From Fluviibacter sp039805865 (lineage in GTDB: Bacteria; Pseudomonadota; Gammaproteobacteria; Burkholderiales; Rhodocyclaceae): a stretch of 64,000 nt of DNA. The translations under genes were made by a program, and so were the position numbers. The stretch covers positions 4,264 through 68,263 of the forward strand of contig JBDLTI010000004.1 of NCBI GenBank assembly GCA_039805865.1, read 5' to 3'. This document shows, one piece after another, positions 33,315 to 43,791 of this stretch. Numbering within the stretch: the stretch's first letter is position 1; each line of letters begins with the position of its first letter. The notes under the pieces were generated by a model. That model was not told the DNA's origin. It searched no databases and saw only the letters and a program-made list of their open reading frames with translations.

Positions 33315-34430
33315 CTATCGATCCAGCCAACTTAAGACTTCTAGCGCAGCGATGGTTGCGCCATTTTGTTGAATGGGCGTTGTAGCGGGTTGAGCGAGTA
33401 GGGATGTAAACGCTTCGTCAAAGCGGCCTTGTTGCAATGCTTCTGGTGCCAGCGTGGCGCAACGTGCGTGTTCTTTAAGCCATGCCACCAGTGCCTGTTG
33501 CTCTGGCCAATCATCGCGTTCGACATACATCACTGGAATGCCGGCGAGCGCTGCTTCTACAAATGTACCGTATCCAGGCTTGCAGATCACAGCGTCACAG
33601 CAGCCCAAGAGGTCCGTGAAGACGAGGCCGGTTGATTCACGTAGCCTATCGAGGTTGACGATCCCCTGAGCGGCATAGCCTTCGGCAGGCAAATGGGTTT
33701 GATTGGCAACGAGGAGTGTGAAGGCCGATTGTGTGGGCCATTCCTTGTAGGTGAGTTGCGTTTCGATGCCTCCCATTCCGATGAGTAGGCGTGGTCGACT
33801 CATCAGGGATGGATCCATATGCTTAGCCAATAGGGCTTCGAGTGCAGTTCTGGTGCGGGAAGTACGGGCGCCTACGGGCGGCAGAGTGTGTTCTGTTAAA
33901 CCCCGCATCGGCATGCCCGGCGTGAGTCGCAGTGCGGCGGTTGCCTGGTCGTAGATGCTTGTGATGCGGTCGAGCACAGCCGTTGAGTCTGGCAGCGCTT
34001 CAAAGTAGAAGCGCGCGGTATCGGCCCAATTGAGTGAACTCATGGCGAGGCCGGGGATGCCCAACTTTTGTGCCGCAGCTAAAGGCATGTCGCCAACGTC
34101 GCTGAGAATCAGGTCGGGTGCTGCGTCACGCAACAGCTTGCAAGCGGTTTCCAGGTGTAAGGACCAATTGGCTTCGCGGTCGGCATAAGCGGCCCAGCTG
34201 GCTTCAACATTGACGCGCATGGCGTCGTGCATGATGAGCCCAAGATCACAGGGATGAGCGATGTGCTCAAAATTTCCTTTGATGCGGGCACTGAGTGCTT
34301 GGCTCGGCAGGGCGCTCCAGAGGGTGAGCGAGAGATCGGGGCGTAGTGATGTGAGCTGATTGCAGACAGGGGCAACCTGCCCCAGGTGCCCCAGACCATG
34401 CGCGCTAATCGCCACCAGTAGGCGGGGCAC
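33315..34430 (-). CDS. Glycosyltransferase-like (GT-B fold) protein
   Basis: A 371-residue protein with the GT-B opening LLVAISAHGLGHLGQVAPVCNQL and the C-terminal nucleotide-sugar region DAVICKPGYGTFVEAALAGIPVMYVERDDWPEQ. These features occur in MurG/UGT-type glycosyltransferases and in the N-terminal half of L-arabinokinase-like proteins. No signal peptide is present, so it is cytoplasmic. The sugar and acceptor are unknown. It begins 3 bases after trhP and is cotranscribed with it; the pair seems inserted between maf and rng. Confidence 0.75.
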   Translation of the reverse strand: MPRLLVAISAHGLGHLGQVAPVCNQLTSLRPDLSLTLWSALPSQALSARIKGNFEHIAHPCDLGLIMHDAMRVNVEASWAAYADREANWSLHLETACKLLRDAAPDLILSDVGDMPLAAAQKLGIPGLAMSSLNWADTARFYFEALPDSTAVLDRITSIYDQATAALRLTPGMPMRGLTEHTLPPVGARTSRTRTALEALLAKHMDPSLMSRPRLLIGMGGIETQLTYKEWPTQSAFTLLVANQTHLPAEGYAAQGIVNLDRLRESTGLVFTDLLGCCDAVICKPGYGTFVEAALAGIPVMYVERDDWPEQQALVAWLKEHARCATLAPEALQQGRFDEAFTSLLAQPATTPIQQNGATIAALEVLSWLDR

Positions 34431-34433
34431 GAT

Positions 34434-35777
34434 TTAAGCCTTTGGATGTGTCGCCGAGGCTGATGCCGCAATCATTTCGTCAGTGGGTACATCGTGCAGG
34501 CGTGCCAGGAAAGCGCCATCGCAATCGGCAGACCACTCGGCGTCTTTGATCCAGACGATATGGCCATCGCCGCTGGCGACATCCACAGATTCCATCTTGC
34601 GGCCTTCCAGGGCTTTCACTTGCACAATGCGGTTGCCTGCGGGATGAATAATTTCCACCCAGTCGCCAACCGCAAAGCGGTTTTTGACAATCACGCGTGA
34701 GGCATTGCGTTCGCTATCCCATTCAACGTTACCAACGTACTGGCTGCGGCCAGATTCGGAATAGCCGCGCAGATAGTTCTGAGTATCTGAATCATGGTGA
34801 CGCTGATAGAAGCCATCGGTGTAGCCGCGATTGGCCAGGCCTTCCAGCTCGCCAATGAGTAACGGGTTAAAGCTGCGGCCGGCTTGCGCATCGTCAATCG
34901 CGTGGCGGTAGGCCTGGCAGGTGCGTGCAACGTAATACGGCGATTTGGTGCGGCCTTCGATCTTGAGTGAGTCGACCCCAATTTCGATCAGGCGTTCGAC
35001 GTGTTCAATGGCGCGCAGATCGCGGGAATTGAGAATGTAGGTGCCGTGCTCATCTTCTTCGATGGGCATGAGTTCGCCAGGGCGCTTGGATTCTTCGACA
35101 ACCAGCGGCGGGAAGTTGCTGCCCGTCATGCCCGGGGTGGCCTCTGCCTCGGTATCCGGTTTGAGCTTATAGTCCCAGCGACAAGAGTTGGTGCAGGTGC
35201 CCTGGTTCGGGTCACGGTGATTGAAGTAACCCGACAACAGGCAGCGACCGGAATAGGCGATGCATAGCGCGCCGTGCACAAAAACTTCCAGCTCCATCTC
35301 GGGGCATTGCTGTCGGATTTCAGCGACTTCGTCGAGTGAAAGCTCGCGCGACAGAATGACGCGTTTAACGCCCATCTTGCCCCAGAAGCGTACGCTCGCC
35401 CAGTTAACGGTGTTGGCCTGTACGGATAGGTGGACGGGCACTTCCGGGAATCGATCCCGGATCATGTCGATGAGGCCGGGGTCGGCCATGATCAGCGCAT
35501 CCGGTTTGAGCGCCACAACGGGTGCCATGTCATCCAGATAGGTTTTGAGCTTGGCGTTATGCGGTGAAATATTGCTGACGATATAGAACGATTTCTGCTG
35601 GGCATGGGCTTCGTCGATGCCTTCTTGGATGGCATCGAGCGTGCTGAACTCGTTATTGCGGACGCGCAGGCTATAGCGGGGCTGGCCGGCATAGACGGCA
35701 TCGGCGCCAAAAGCAAAGGCAGTGCGCATCATAGCCAGGGAACCGGCAGGGGCGAGAAGTTCAGTTTTCATGGACAT
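34434..35777 (-). CDS. trhP: tRNA hydroxylation protein TrhP (YegQ, peptidase U32 family)
   Basis: A 447-residue U32-family protein. In Escherichia coli YegQ/TrhP forms 5-hydroxyuridine at tRNA position 34 using prephenate. The start ELLAPAGSLAMMRTAFAFGADAVYAGQPRYSLR, the cysteine region FVHGALCIAYSGRCLLSGYFNHRDPNQGTCTNSCRW (iron-sulfur ligands) and SLKIEGRTKSPYYVA are typical. The C-terminal part contains a beta-barrel (RVIVKNRFAVGDWVEIIHP). It is divergent from rng with a 68-base spacer. Start choice between the two nearby ATG codons is uncertain. Confidence 0.92.
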   Translation of the reverse strand: MSMKTELLAPAGSLAMMRTAFAFGADAVYAGQPRYSLRVRNNEFSTLDAIQEGIDEAHAQQKSFYIVSNISPHNAKLKTYLDDMAPVVALKPDALIMADPGLIDMIRDRFPEVPVHLSVQANTVNWASVRFWGKMGVKRVILSRELSLDEVAEIRQQCPEMELEVFVHGALCIAYSGRCLLSGYFNHRDPNQGTCTNSCRWDYKLKPDTEAEATPGMTGSNFPPLVVEESKRPGELMPIEEDEHGTYILNSRDLRAIEHVERLIEIGVDSLKIEGRTKSPYYVARTCQAYRHAIDDAQAGRSFNPLLIGELEGLANRGYTDGFYQRHHDSDTQNYLRGYSESGRSQYVGNVEWDSERNASRVIVKNRFAVGDWVEIIHPAGNRIVQVKALEGRKMESVDVASGDGHIVWIKDAEWSADCDGAFLARLHDVPTDEMIAASASATHPKA

Positions 35778-35845
35778 AGTAGAATTCGGCTATCAAGCAG
35801 CAGTAAAAACAGGCAATAAAAAATAGTCAGGCGCACATTCTACCT

Positions 35846-37306
35846 ATGGCCGAAAGTATCCTCATTAATTTCACGCCCCAAGAGACCCGGGTTGCGATCC
35901 TCGAGCAGGGGATTGTCCAGGAACTTCACGTTGAACGTCATACAACACGGGGGTTGGTGGGCAATATCTATCTGGGACGCATCGTCCGGATTCTGCCGGG
36001 CATGCAATCGGCATTTGTCGATGTGGGGCTCGAGCGGACGGCATTTCTGCATGTGGCCGACATCTGGCAGGCTCGGGTTGGCGATGTGGCTAACCGTGAA
36101 TACCAGCCGATCGAAGAGGTGATTAGCGAAGGTCAGACGCTCCTGGTTCAGGTGATTAAAGACCCTATTGGCACCAAGGGCGCGCGCTTGTCGACCCAGG
36201 TGTCGATTGCCGGCCGCATGTTGGTCTATTTGCCTCAGGAAAAGCATATCGGCATTTCCCAGCGGATCGATGAAGCTGAGCGCGAAGCGTTGCGTGAACG
36301 TCTAACGCGATTGGTGCCGGAGGACGAAGCTGGCGGATTCATTCTGCGTACGATTGCCGAAACTGCCGATGAGAAATCGTTGCAGGACGACATTAACTAT
36401 CTACGTAAAATCTGGGCAGGCCTCAAACAGCAGATCTCGACATCGGCTGTGCCTTCCCTGATGTATCAGGATCTCTCTCTGGCACAAAGAGTGCTGCGCG
36501 ACTTTGCTAATCCGGAGACCGAACGCATTCTGGTCGATTCGCGAGAGACTTTTCAGAAACTCAAGGATTTTGCAGCGATTTACGTGCCGGGTATTACCGG
36601 GTTGCTGGAACATTACAACGAAGATCGCACGCTCTTCGATTTGTATGGTGTCGAAGAAGAAATTCAGCGGGCACTGTCCCGCAGGGTCGATCTCAAATCG
36701 GGCGGTTATCTGATTATCGACCAGACAGAAGCCATGACCACCGTCGATGTGAATACGGGGGCTTTTGTCGGTGTTCGTAATTTTGATGAAACCATCTTTA
36801 AGACCAATCTTGAAGCGGCGCAAGCCATTGCGCGCCAGTTACGTCTGCGTAATCTGGGTGGCATCATTATTCTCGACTTCATCGATATGGATCATGTGGC
36901 GCACCAGGAAGCTGTGCTGGCAGAGTTACGTAAGTGCCTGAGCCGTGATCATATGCGGATGACGGTGAATGGTTTCACGGCGCTAGGCCTGGTGGAGATG
37001 ACGCGAAAGCGCACGCGAGAGTCTCTGGCGCGCGTGCTATGCGAAACTTGCCCAACCTGTGATGGTCGTGGTCAGGTGAAGACTGCGCGCACGGTGTGCT
37101 ACGAGATTCTGCGCGAACTCGTGCGCGAATCCCGTCAGTTTGAAGCGCGAGAATATCGCGTCATCGCGAGCCAGAAGGTAGTCGATCTCTTCCTTGAGGA
37201 GGAAGAGCAGGCACTGGCGATGGCTTCAGACTTTATTGGCAAGCCGATTTCGCTGCAAGGGGAGTCCGGTTACGGGCCCGAGCAGCACGATATCGTGCTG
37301 CTCTAA
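35846..37306 (+). CDS. rng: Ribonuclease G
   Basis: Endoribonuclease of the RNase E/G family that matures the 5' end of 16S rRNA and degrades some mRNAs. It has 486 residues. The N-terminal S1-like region holds GNIYLGRIVRILPGMQSAFVDVG. The catalytic DNase I-like region has TTVDVNTGAFVG and IIILDFIDMDH with the magnesium aspartates, and the zinc-link CETCPTCDGRG joins dimers. There is no RNase E scaffold tail. It converges with the MaoC gene with only 3 bases between stops. Confidence 0.96.
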   Translation: MAESILINFTPQETRVAILEQGIVQELHVERHTTRGLVGNIYLGRIVRILPGMQSAFVDVGLERTAFLHVADIWQARVGDVANREYQPIEEVISEGQTLLVQVIKDPIGTKGARLSTQVSIAGRMLVYLPQEKHIGISQRIDEAEREALRERLTRLVPEDEAGGFILRTIAETADEKSLQDDINYLRKIWAGLKQQISTSAVPSLMYQDLSLAQRVLRDFANPETERILVDSRETFQKLKDFAAIYVPGITGLLEHYNEDRTLFDLYGVEEEIQRALSRRVDLKSGGYLIIDQTEAMTTVDVNTGAFVGVRNFDETIFKTNLEAAQAIARQLRLRNLGGIIILDFIDMDHVAHQEAVLAELRKCLSRDHMRMTVNGFTALGLVEMTRKRTRESLARVLCETCPTCDGRGQVKTARTVCYEILRELVRESRQFEAREYRVIASQKVVDLFLEEEEQALAMASDFIGKPISLQGESGYGPEQHDIVLL

Positions 37307-37309
37307 GCC

Positions 37310-37747
37310 TTATTCTTTGGGGCGGGCAGGCGCCAGAACCAGCGCTTCACCTTCCACCACACGTTTGTCGCCAACGGTACAAACGGTTTCAATGCGTACC
37401 TTGTTCTTGACGTAGTCCACTTCAAGCACAGTCAGCGTAGCCGTAACGGTGTCGCCCGGGTGCACCGGCGCCAGAAAGCGCATATTTTGCGCCAGGAAGA
37501 TCGTGCCAGGCCCTGGCAGACGATTAGCCAATGCCGAAGAAATGAGGCTGGCTGTCAGGAAGCCCTGAACAATGCGCGTGCCAAAACGGGTTGTTTTAGC
37601 GTATTCCTCGTCCAGGTGAATCGCATTGGTGTCGGTTGATACAGCCGAGAACAGAATGATGTCTGTTTCGGTAATGGTCTTCGACTGAAATGCGGTCATG
37701 CCGATTTTGAGTTCATCGGTGTAATAAGCGGGACGGATGGTGCCCAT
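37310..37747 (-). CDS. MaoC-like (R)-specific enoyl-CoA hydratase
   Basis: A 145-residue hot-dog-fold protein. The hydratase 2 motif is present: FSAVSTDTNAIHLDEEYAKTTRFGTRIVQGFLTASLISSAL, with the catalytic Asp and His. PhaJ-like proteins hydrate trans-2-enoyl-CoA to R-3-hydroxyacyl-CoA, feeding polyester or lipid metabolism. The pathway here is not fixed by neighbours. It lies 86 bases downstream of the aldehyde dehydrogenase on the same strand. Confidence 0.88.
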   Translation of the reverse strand: MGTIRPAYYTDELKIGMTAFQSKTITETDIILFSAVSTDTNAIHLDEEYAKTTRFGTRIVQGFLTASLISSALANRLPGPGTIFLAQNMRFLAPVHPGDTVTATLTVLEVDYVKNKVRIETVCTVGDKRVVEGEALVLAPARPKE

Positions 37748-37833
37748 AACTAGCCTCTAGCTTTGCAATTAATCACCCTGTCATCATAGCAACTTATGCT
37801 GCGATGCGTCATGAATCTTTAATGACAGAGAAA

Positions 37834-39297
37834 TTACTCGATAGCCAGACAGGTGTATTTGGTGCTCAGATATTCATCGACGCCATGTTGAGAGCCTTCA
37901 CGGCCGAATCCCGATTGTTTGATGCCGCCAAAAGGTGCCACTTCATTCGACATCAGTCCGGTGTTGGCGCCGACCATACCGTATTCCAGGGCTTCCGAGA
38001 CACGGAAGATCCGACTGACGTCTCGGGTGTAGAAGTAGGATGCCAGCCCGAATTCGGTGGCGTTGGCCATTTGTATCGCCTCGGTTTCTGTCGAGAATGC
38101 GAAGAGCGGGGCGACTGGACCGAAAATTTCTTCATGCATCATGCGCATGTCTGGTGTAACGCCCTTAAGCACGGTCGGTTGAAAGTAAAGCCCGCCCCGT
38201 ACATCCGGATTGCCACCCGTTAATACAGCGGCACCTTTATCAACGGCATCGGCAACCAGGGCTTCAACTTTGGCAAGCCCACCGCTGTCGATGAGCGGGC
38301 CGACCTGTACGCCGTTTTCGAAACCATGGCCTAGTTTAAGCGCGCGAACTTTTGCCGTGAGTTTCTCGGCAAAGGCATCCAAGATGTCTTTGTGTACCAA
38401 GAAGCGATTGGCGGACACACAAACTTGGCCGCTATTTCGAAACTTGCAGGCAATAGCGCCATCTACAGCGGCATCCAGATCGGCATCTTCGAAAATGATA
38501 AAAGGCGCGTTACCGCCTAGCTCAAGGGATAGGCGTTTTAAATTGGGTGCCGACTGCGCCATGAGTAAACGACCGACTTGTGTTGAGCCGGTGAATGAGA
38601 GTTTACGTACACGAGCATCAGCCGTCAGAGCGCCACCAATTGCCGGTGCGGCATCAGCATCACCTGTGACGACGTTAAAAACCCCGGGCGGGATACCGGC
38701 GCGGTCAGCCAGAACTGCGAGCGCCAACGCCGTCAGTGGTGTTTGCTCTGCCGGCTTAACCACCACCGTACAACCCACGGCGAGGGCTGGGGCTACTTTG
38801 CGCGTGATCATTGCGGCCGGGAAATTCCAGGGCGTAATCGCGGCGCAGACGCCGACCGGTTCACGAGTGACCAGCAGACGTTTGTCGGCAGTGTTGGAAG
38901 GGAGAATCTCGCCATTAACTCGACGCGACTGCTCTGAAAACCACTCAACAAAAGAAGCCGCGTAGGCGACCTCGCCCAAGCTTTCTGTGTAGGCCTTACC
39001 GCCTTCGGCCGTAATGAGTGTGGCCAGATCTTCTTTGTTTTCCTGAATCAGGTCGTACCAGCGACGCAGGATCGTGTCACGGGCACGTGCAGTCTGATTG
39101 CGCCAAGCGGGAAATGCTGATTCTGCAGCATCAATGGCCATGTTCGTTTCGCGAGCGCCAAGATTGGCAACTTTGGCGATTGGTTCGCCGGTACCGGGAT
39201 CGACGATGTCAAAAAACCGTGTAGCCTCATACCATTGACCGTTGATATAGGCGGCAGATTGTAGAAGACTAGTATCTTTGAGACGTGTAATCAGCAT
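37834..39297 (-). CDS. gabD: Succinate-semialdehyde dehydrogenase-type aldehyde dehydrogenase
   Basis: A 487-residue NAD(P)-dependent aldehyde dehydrogenase. The cofactor region ITPWNFPAAMITRKVAPALAVGC, the catalytic glutamate in LELGGNAPF and the catalytic cysteine in NSGQVCVSANRF are intact. The overall pattern (GVFNVVTGDA, SFTGSTQVGRLLM, FGGIKQSGFGREGS) fits the GabD group that oxidises succinate semialdehyde, but glutarate semialdehyde or others are possible. There is no gabT nearby. The start is set at the ATG at 39297; the upstream frame overlaps the divergent lipoprotein gene and is not family-like. Confidence 0.88.
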   Translation of the reverse strand: MLITRLKDTSLLQSAAYINGQWYEATRFFDIVDPGTGEPIAKVANLGARETNMAIDAAESAFPAWRNQTARARDTILRRWYDLIQENKEDLATLITAEGGKAYTESLGEVAYAASFVEWFSEQSRRVNGEILPSNTADKRLLVTREPVGVCAAITPWNFPAAMITRKVAPALAVGCTVVVKPAEQTPLTALALAVLADRAGIPPGVFNVVTGDADAAPAIGGALTADARVRKLSFTGSTQVGRLLMAQSAPNLKRLSLELGGNAPFIIFEDADLDAAVDGAIACKFRNSGQVCVSANRFLVHKDILDAFAEKLTAKVRALKLGHGFENGVQVGPLIDSGGLAKVEALVADAVDKGAAVLTGGNPDVRGGLYFQPTVLKGVTPDMRMMHEEIFGPVAPLFAFSTETEAIQMANATEFGLASYFYTRDVSRIFRVSEALEYGMVGANTGLMSNEVAPFGGIKQSGFGREGSQHGVDEYLSTKYTCLAIE

Positions 39298-39379
39298 GAC
39301 AAAACTCTGGGTCGTTGGGCGGGTTTGTGACGCTAACGGGCTTGCCTGCTTTTTTGGATTGCGCCACACTACGCATCAT

Positions 39380-39925
39380 ATGACGAACTGCGTTTTGCCG
39401 CGACCCCCCCTCTGCCATGGTTTCTTAACACGTCGGGTTCTGGCCGTCTTTTGCAGCATCGTGCTGACGTTACTCCTGATCTCGGGTTGTGCAAGCACTG
39501 GCAACAAAGGGATTACGCGCTTTGGCGCAGAAAACCTGCCGCCGACCGTGCAAGGCCAGGAAGTCAGCATCATGGCGATGCATCTGATTGATACCGGTTA
39601 CCAGTTTGGTGGGAAAAACCCGCAGGCAGGGCTGGACTGCAGCGGCATGGTGAGCTGGTTATACGGCCAGGCTGCCGAGTACCGACTTAGAGGTAGCGCC
39701 AAAGATATGGCGCGCCGTGGTCGGGAGATCAGCCCGGCGGCGATTCGACCAGGTGATCTGGTGTTCTTCAATACGCGTGGCTTCAGCTACTCCCATGTTG
39801 GAATTTACATCGGCGACCAGCGCTTTGTGCATGCGCCCAATAGCAAGGGCAAAGTCCGGATCGACCGGCTGGATCAGGGCTGGTTCTCTGCCCGCTTTGA
39901 AGAAGCGCGCAGCTACTTTGATTGA
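39380..39925 (+). CDS. NlpC/P60 (C40) cell-wall peptidase lipoprotein
   Basis: A 181-residue lipoprotein with a basic start (LTRRVLAVF), a hydrophobic helix and the lipobox LLISGC, then an NlpC/P60 domain. The catalytic cysteine is in GLDCSGMVSWLYGQA, the first histidine in FSYSHVGIYIG and the polar third residue region is FVHAPNSKG. Such enzymes cleave stem peptides of peptidoglycan (Spr/MepS-like). The start ATG at 39380 is chosen for the signal peptide, although no ribosome binding site is evident. It is divergent from gabD and converges with maeA. Confidence 0.87.
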   Translation: MTNCVLPRPPLCHGFLTRRVLAVFCSIVLTLLLISGCASTGNKGITRFGAENLPPTVQGQEVSIMAMHLIDTGYQFGGKNPQAGLDCSGMVSWLYGQAAEYRLRGSAKDMARRGREISPAAIRPGDLVFFNTRGFSYSHVGIYIGDQRFVHAPNSKGKVRIDRLDQGWFSARFEEARSYFD

Positions 39926-39930
39926 CGGAT

Positions 39931-39954
39931 AGGAGCGCCGCTTCGACGGCTCTC
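39931..39954. terminator. Hairpin between convergent NlpC/P60 gene and maeA
   Basis: GGAGCGCCG (39931-39939) pairs with CGGCTCTCC (39946-39954) over nine positions with one mismatch and a 6-base loop, in the 41-base gap between two stop codons. There is no T run on either side, so it is a weak or factor-dependent terminator at best. Confidence 0.35.
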
Positions 39955-39966
39955 CGCGCTACGGCT

Positions 39967-41595
39967 TTAGCGTGCCGGTGGGTAAACCGGTTTGTAGGCC
40001 ATGCTGCGGATATGCGACTCAATATCGGCAGGACGTGCAGCGCGCGCCAGCCCCTGATTAAAGATATGTTCGGCAATTTTGGCCGCTGTGTGCAGCGAGG
40101 CATCCAGAATCTGCGATTGTGGTGGGTAGATCAAGCCGCTATCCAGCGATGTCTGGGTCACTTGCTCGGCCACGGCTTTGGCGGCGACGATGAACATGGC
40201 CTGCGTAACCCGTGTTGATTCGGTGGCCAGGACCGCCATGCCCATGGCCGGGAAGATGTAGACGTTGTTGCCTTGCCCCGGCACAAACTTCTGGCCATTC
40301 ACCTCAACCGGTGGAAAAGGGCTGCCACTCGCGAAGATCGCTTTGCCATTCGACCAGCGGTAGGCTTCTTCAGCCGTACATTCCGAACGTGAGGTCGGGT
40401 TGGAGTAGGGGAAGATAATCGGCCGTTCGTTAATGCGCGACATGGCTTCGATTACCTGCTGGTTGAACAACTTGGGTACGGTGCTGACGCCGATAATGGC
40501 GGTAGGCTTGATCGATTCGATGGCCTCGACGAAGCTTTTGCTCGGCGCATGCGCGTGGGCAAAAGGCTTCTGGAAATCAGCGAGGTCAGATCGGGTCGAT
40601 TCCAGTAAGCCATTCACGTCAAACAGGGAGCAGCGACCCCTTGCTTCTTCAATGCTCAGCCCTTCCAGCAACATGGCTTCACTGATCAGTTCGGCGATGC
40701 CGGTGCCGGCCGATCCGGCACCCATAAACAGGAAGCGTTGTTCAGTCAGTTTCTGTCCGGAGATCCGTAGCGATCCATAGATCCCCGCCAGAGCAACCGC
40801 GGCCGTGCCCTGGATATCATCGTTATAGGTGCAGATCTTGTCCTTATAGCGATCAAGAATAGGCACAGCGTTGATGTTGGCGAAGTCTTCCCATTGCAGG
40901 CAGGATTTCGGGTACAGCGTCTGGACAGCCTGCACAAATTCTTCAATAAAGGCATCGTATTCGGCACCGCGCACGCGATGCTGGCGTATCCCCAGGTAGA
41001 GCGGGTCTTCCAGATACTGTTCATTATTGGTGCCCACATCCAGTGTGATGGGCAGGGTCAGCTCAGGAGGCACACCGGCCACCGCGGTGTAAAGCGACAG
41101 TTTGCCGACCGGGATGCCCATGCCGTTGACGCCGAGATCACCCAGTCCAAGAATGCGCTCGCCATCGGTGACTACGATGAACCGGATGTCCTTCTGCGGC
41201 CAGTTAGCCAGCAATGACTGGATCCGGCCCTTGGCCGTAATAGGCAGATAGATACCGCGGGGTGCTCGGTAGAAATGGTCGAATTTCTGGCAGGCCTCGC
41301 CAACGGTAGGTGTGTATACCAGCGGCATAAAGGTGGCCGGGTCGGACATCACGACTGCAAAGAATAAGGTCTGATTCCGCGCCTGCAGATCGGAAAGCAG
41401 GAGGTATTTCTGCAGGTCGGAGTCCAGGGCATCGAGCTGCAGATGGATGCGTGCCATCTGCGTTGCGAGTGTATCAACCGCTGGGGGTAATAAGCCTTCT
41501 AGACCATGTGCTTCACGTTGTTCCTGCGAGAAGGCCGAGCCACGATTGTGCAGTGGGTCGTGAAATAACGCGAAACCTTTTTCTTGATCAGTCAT
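39967..41595 (-). CDS. maeA: NAD-dependent malic enzyme (malate dehydrogenase, oxaloacetate-decarboxylating)
   Basis: Converts malate to pyruvate and carbon dioxide. It has 542 residues, the size of the SfcA/MaeA class without the phosphotransacetylase tail. Seen are MPLVYTPTVGEACQKF with the catalytic tyrosine region, VVTDGERILGLGDLGVNGMGIPVGKL, the metal/cofactor segment ICTYNDDIQGTAAVALAG, the NAD loop FMGAGSAGTGIAELI and IIFPYSNPTS. It follows fumC by 19 bases, so fumarate can be turned into pyruvate by two enzymes made together. Confidence 0.95.
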   Translation of the reverse strand: MTDQEKGFALFHDPLHNRGSAFSQEQREAHGLEGLLPPAVDTLATQMARIHLQLDALDSDLQKYLLLSDLQARNQTLFFAVVMSDPATFMPLVYTPTVGEACQKFDHFYRAPRGIYLPITAKGRIQSLLANWPQKDIRFIVVTDGERILGLGDLGVNGMGIPVGKLSLYTAVAGVPPELTLPITLDVGTNNEQYLEDPLYLGIRQHRVRGAEYDAFIEEFVQAVQTLYPKSCLQWEDFANINAVPILDRYKDKICTYNDDIQGTAAVALAGIYGSLRISGQKLTEQRFLFMGAGSAGTGIAELISEAMLLEGLSIEEARGRCSLFDVNGLLESTRSDLADFQKPFAHAHAPSKSFVEAIESIKPTAIIGVSTVPKLFNQQVIEAMSRINERPIIFPYSNPTSRSECTAEEAYRWSNGKAIFASGSPFPPVEVNGQKFVPGQGNNVYIFPAMGMAVLATESTRVTQAMFIVAAKAVAEQVTQTSLDSGLIYPPQSQILDASLHTAAKIAEHIFNQGLARAARPADIESHIRSMAYKPVYPPAR

Positions 41596-41614
41596 CTAGC
41601 GTCCTTTCGAATGT

Positions 41615-43024
<1,410 letters not shown>

Positions 43025-43078
43025 GAGAGTGCTCCCGTAACGGAAGGTGTATCTTGATAATCATACCCTTCTAATGCT

Positions 43079-43786
43079 TTAGCGGTTGGGGGGAATGGCA
43101 ACTTTATTCATGCGCTCAAGGATCACCTCGGTTTGTCTTGCTAGGCCTTCAGTTTCACCCTTGCGATCATAATATTGTGGGCTAGGCACCATAGACGCTA
43201 GCATGGCCGCCTGGTATTCGCTGAGCTGATTGGCAGAAACGCCAAAGTAATGGCGTGCGGCTGCCTCTGCACCAAAGATGCCCTTGCCCCATTCGATCTC
43301 GTTCATGTATACCTCGAGAATACGGCGCTTGCTCCAGGTGGTTTCAATCATCAGCGTAATGAGCGCCTCCTCTCCTTTGCGGAGGAAGCTTTTCTCTGGC
43401 CAGAGGAAGAGGTTCTTGGCCAGTTGCTGAGTGATGGTTGATCCACCGGCCGCGATACGCCCGCGCTTTTCGTTCTTTTCAAAAGCTTTCTGAATGCCGT
43501 CGAGGTCAAAGCCCTGATGCTGCATAAATTTGCTGTCTTCAGCGGCAATCAGAGCGCGCTTGAGGTTCGGTGAAATGAACCCGTAAGAAACCCAGGTCTG
43601 TTGTAACTTTGCACTTGGGTCTTTCTTTTGCAGTTCGGCGAGGCGTATTTTCATGAACTGGGTTGGGCCTGGCTCGTAGACCTTCCAGACTAAGACCCAG
43701 GCAAAAAACCAGAGTTGAATGAGCAAAAAACCCCCAATCACCAACAACAAGATCCGGCGTATCCAGCGTGGGCGACGGGTAGGCAT
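43079..43786 (-). CDS. mtgA: Monofunctional peptidoglycan glycosyltransferase MtgA
   Basis: A 235-residue membrane-anchored glycan polymerase (GT51). One N-terminal helix (ILLLVIGGFLLIQLWFFAWVLVW) is followed by the catalytic EDSKFMQHQGFDLDGIQKAFE with its glutamate, GGSTITQQLAKNLFLWPEKS and KRRILEVYMNEIEWGKGIFG. It starts 5 bases after aroE, the end of the uppP/RNB/tonB-like/aroE/mtgA run. With mrcA at 4 kb, this window encodes two GT51 enzymes. Confidence 0.96.
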   Translation of the reverse strand: MPTRRPRWIRRILLLVIGGFLLIQLWFFAWVLVWKVYEPGPTQFMKIRLAELQKKDPSAKLQQTWVSYGFISPNLKRALIAAEDSKFMQHQGFDLDGIQKAFEKNEKRGRIAAGGSTITQQLAKNLFLWPEKSFLRKGEEALITLMIETTWSKRRILEVYMNEIEWGKGIFGAEAAARHYFGVSANQLSEYQAAMLASMVPSPQYYDRKGETEGLARQTEVILERMNKVAIPPNR

Positions 43787-43791
43787 GGGAT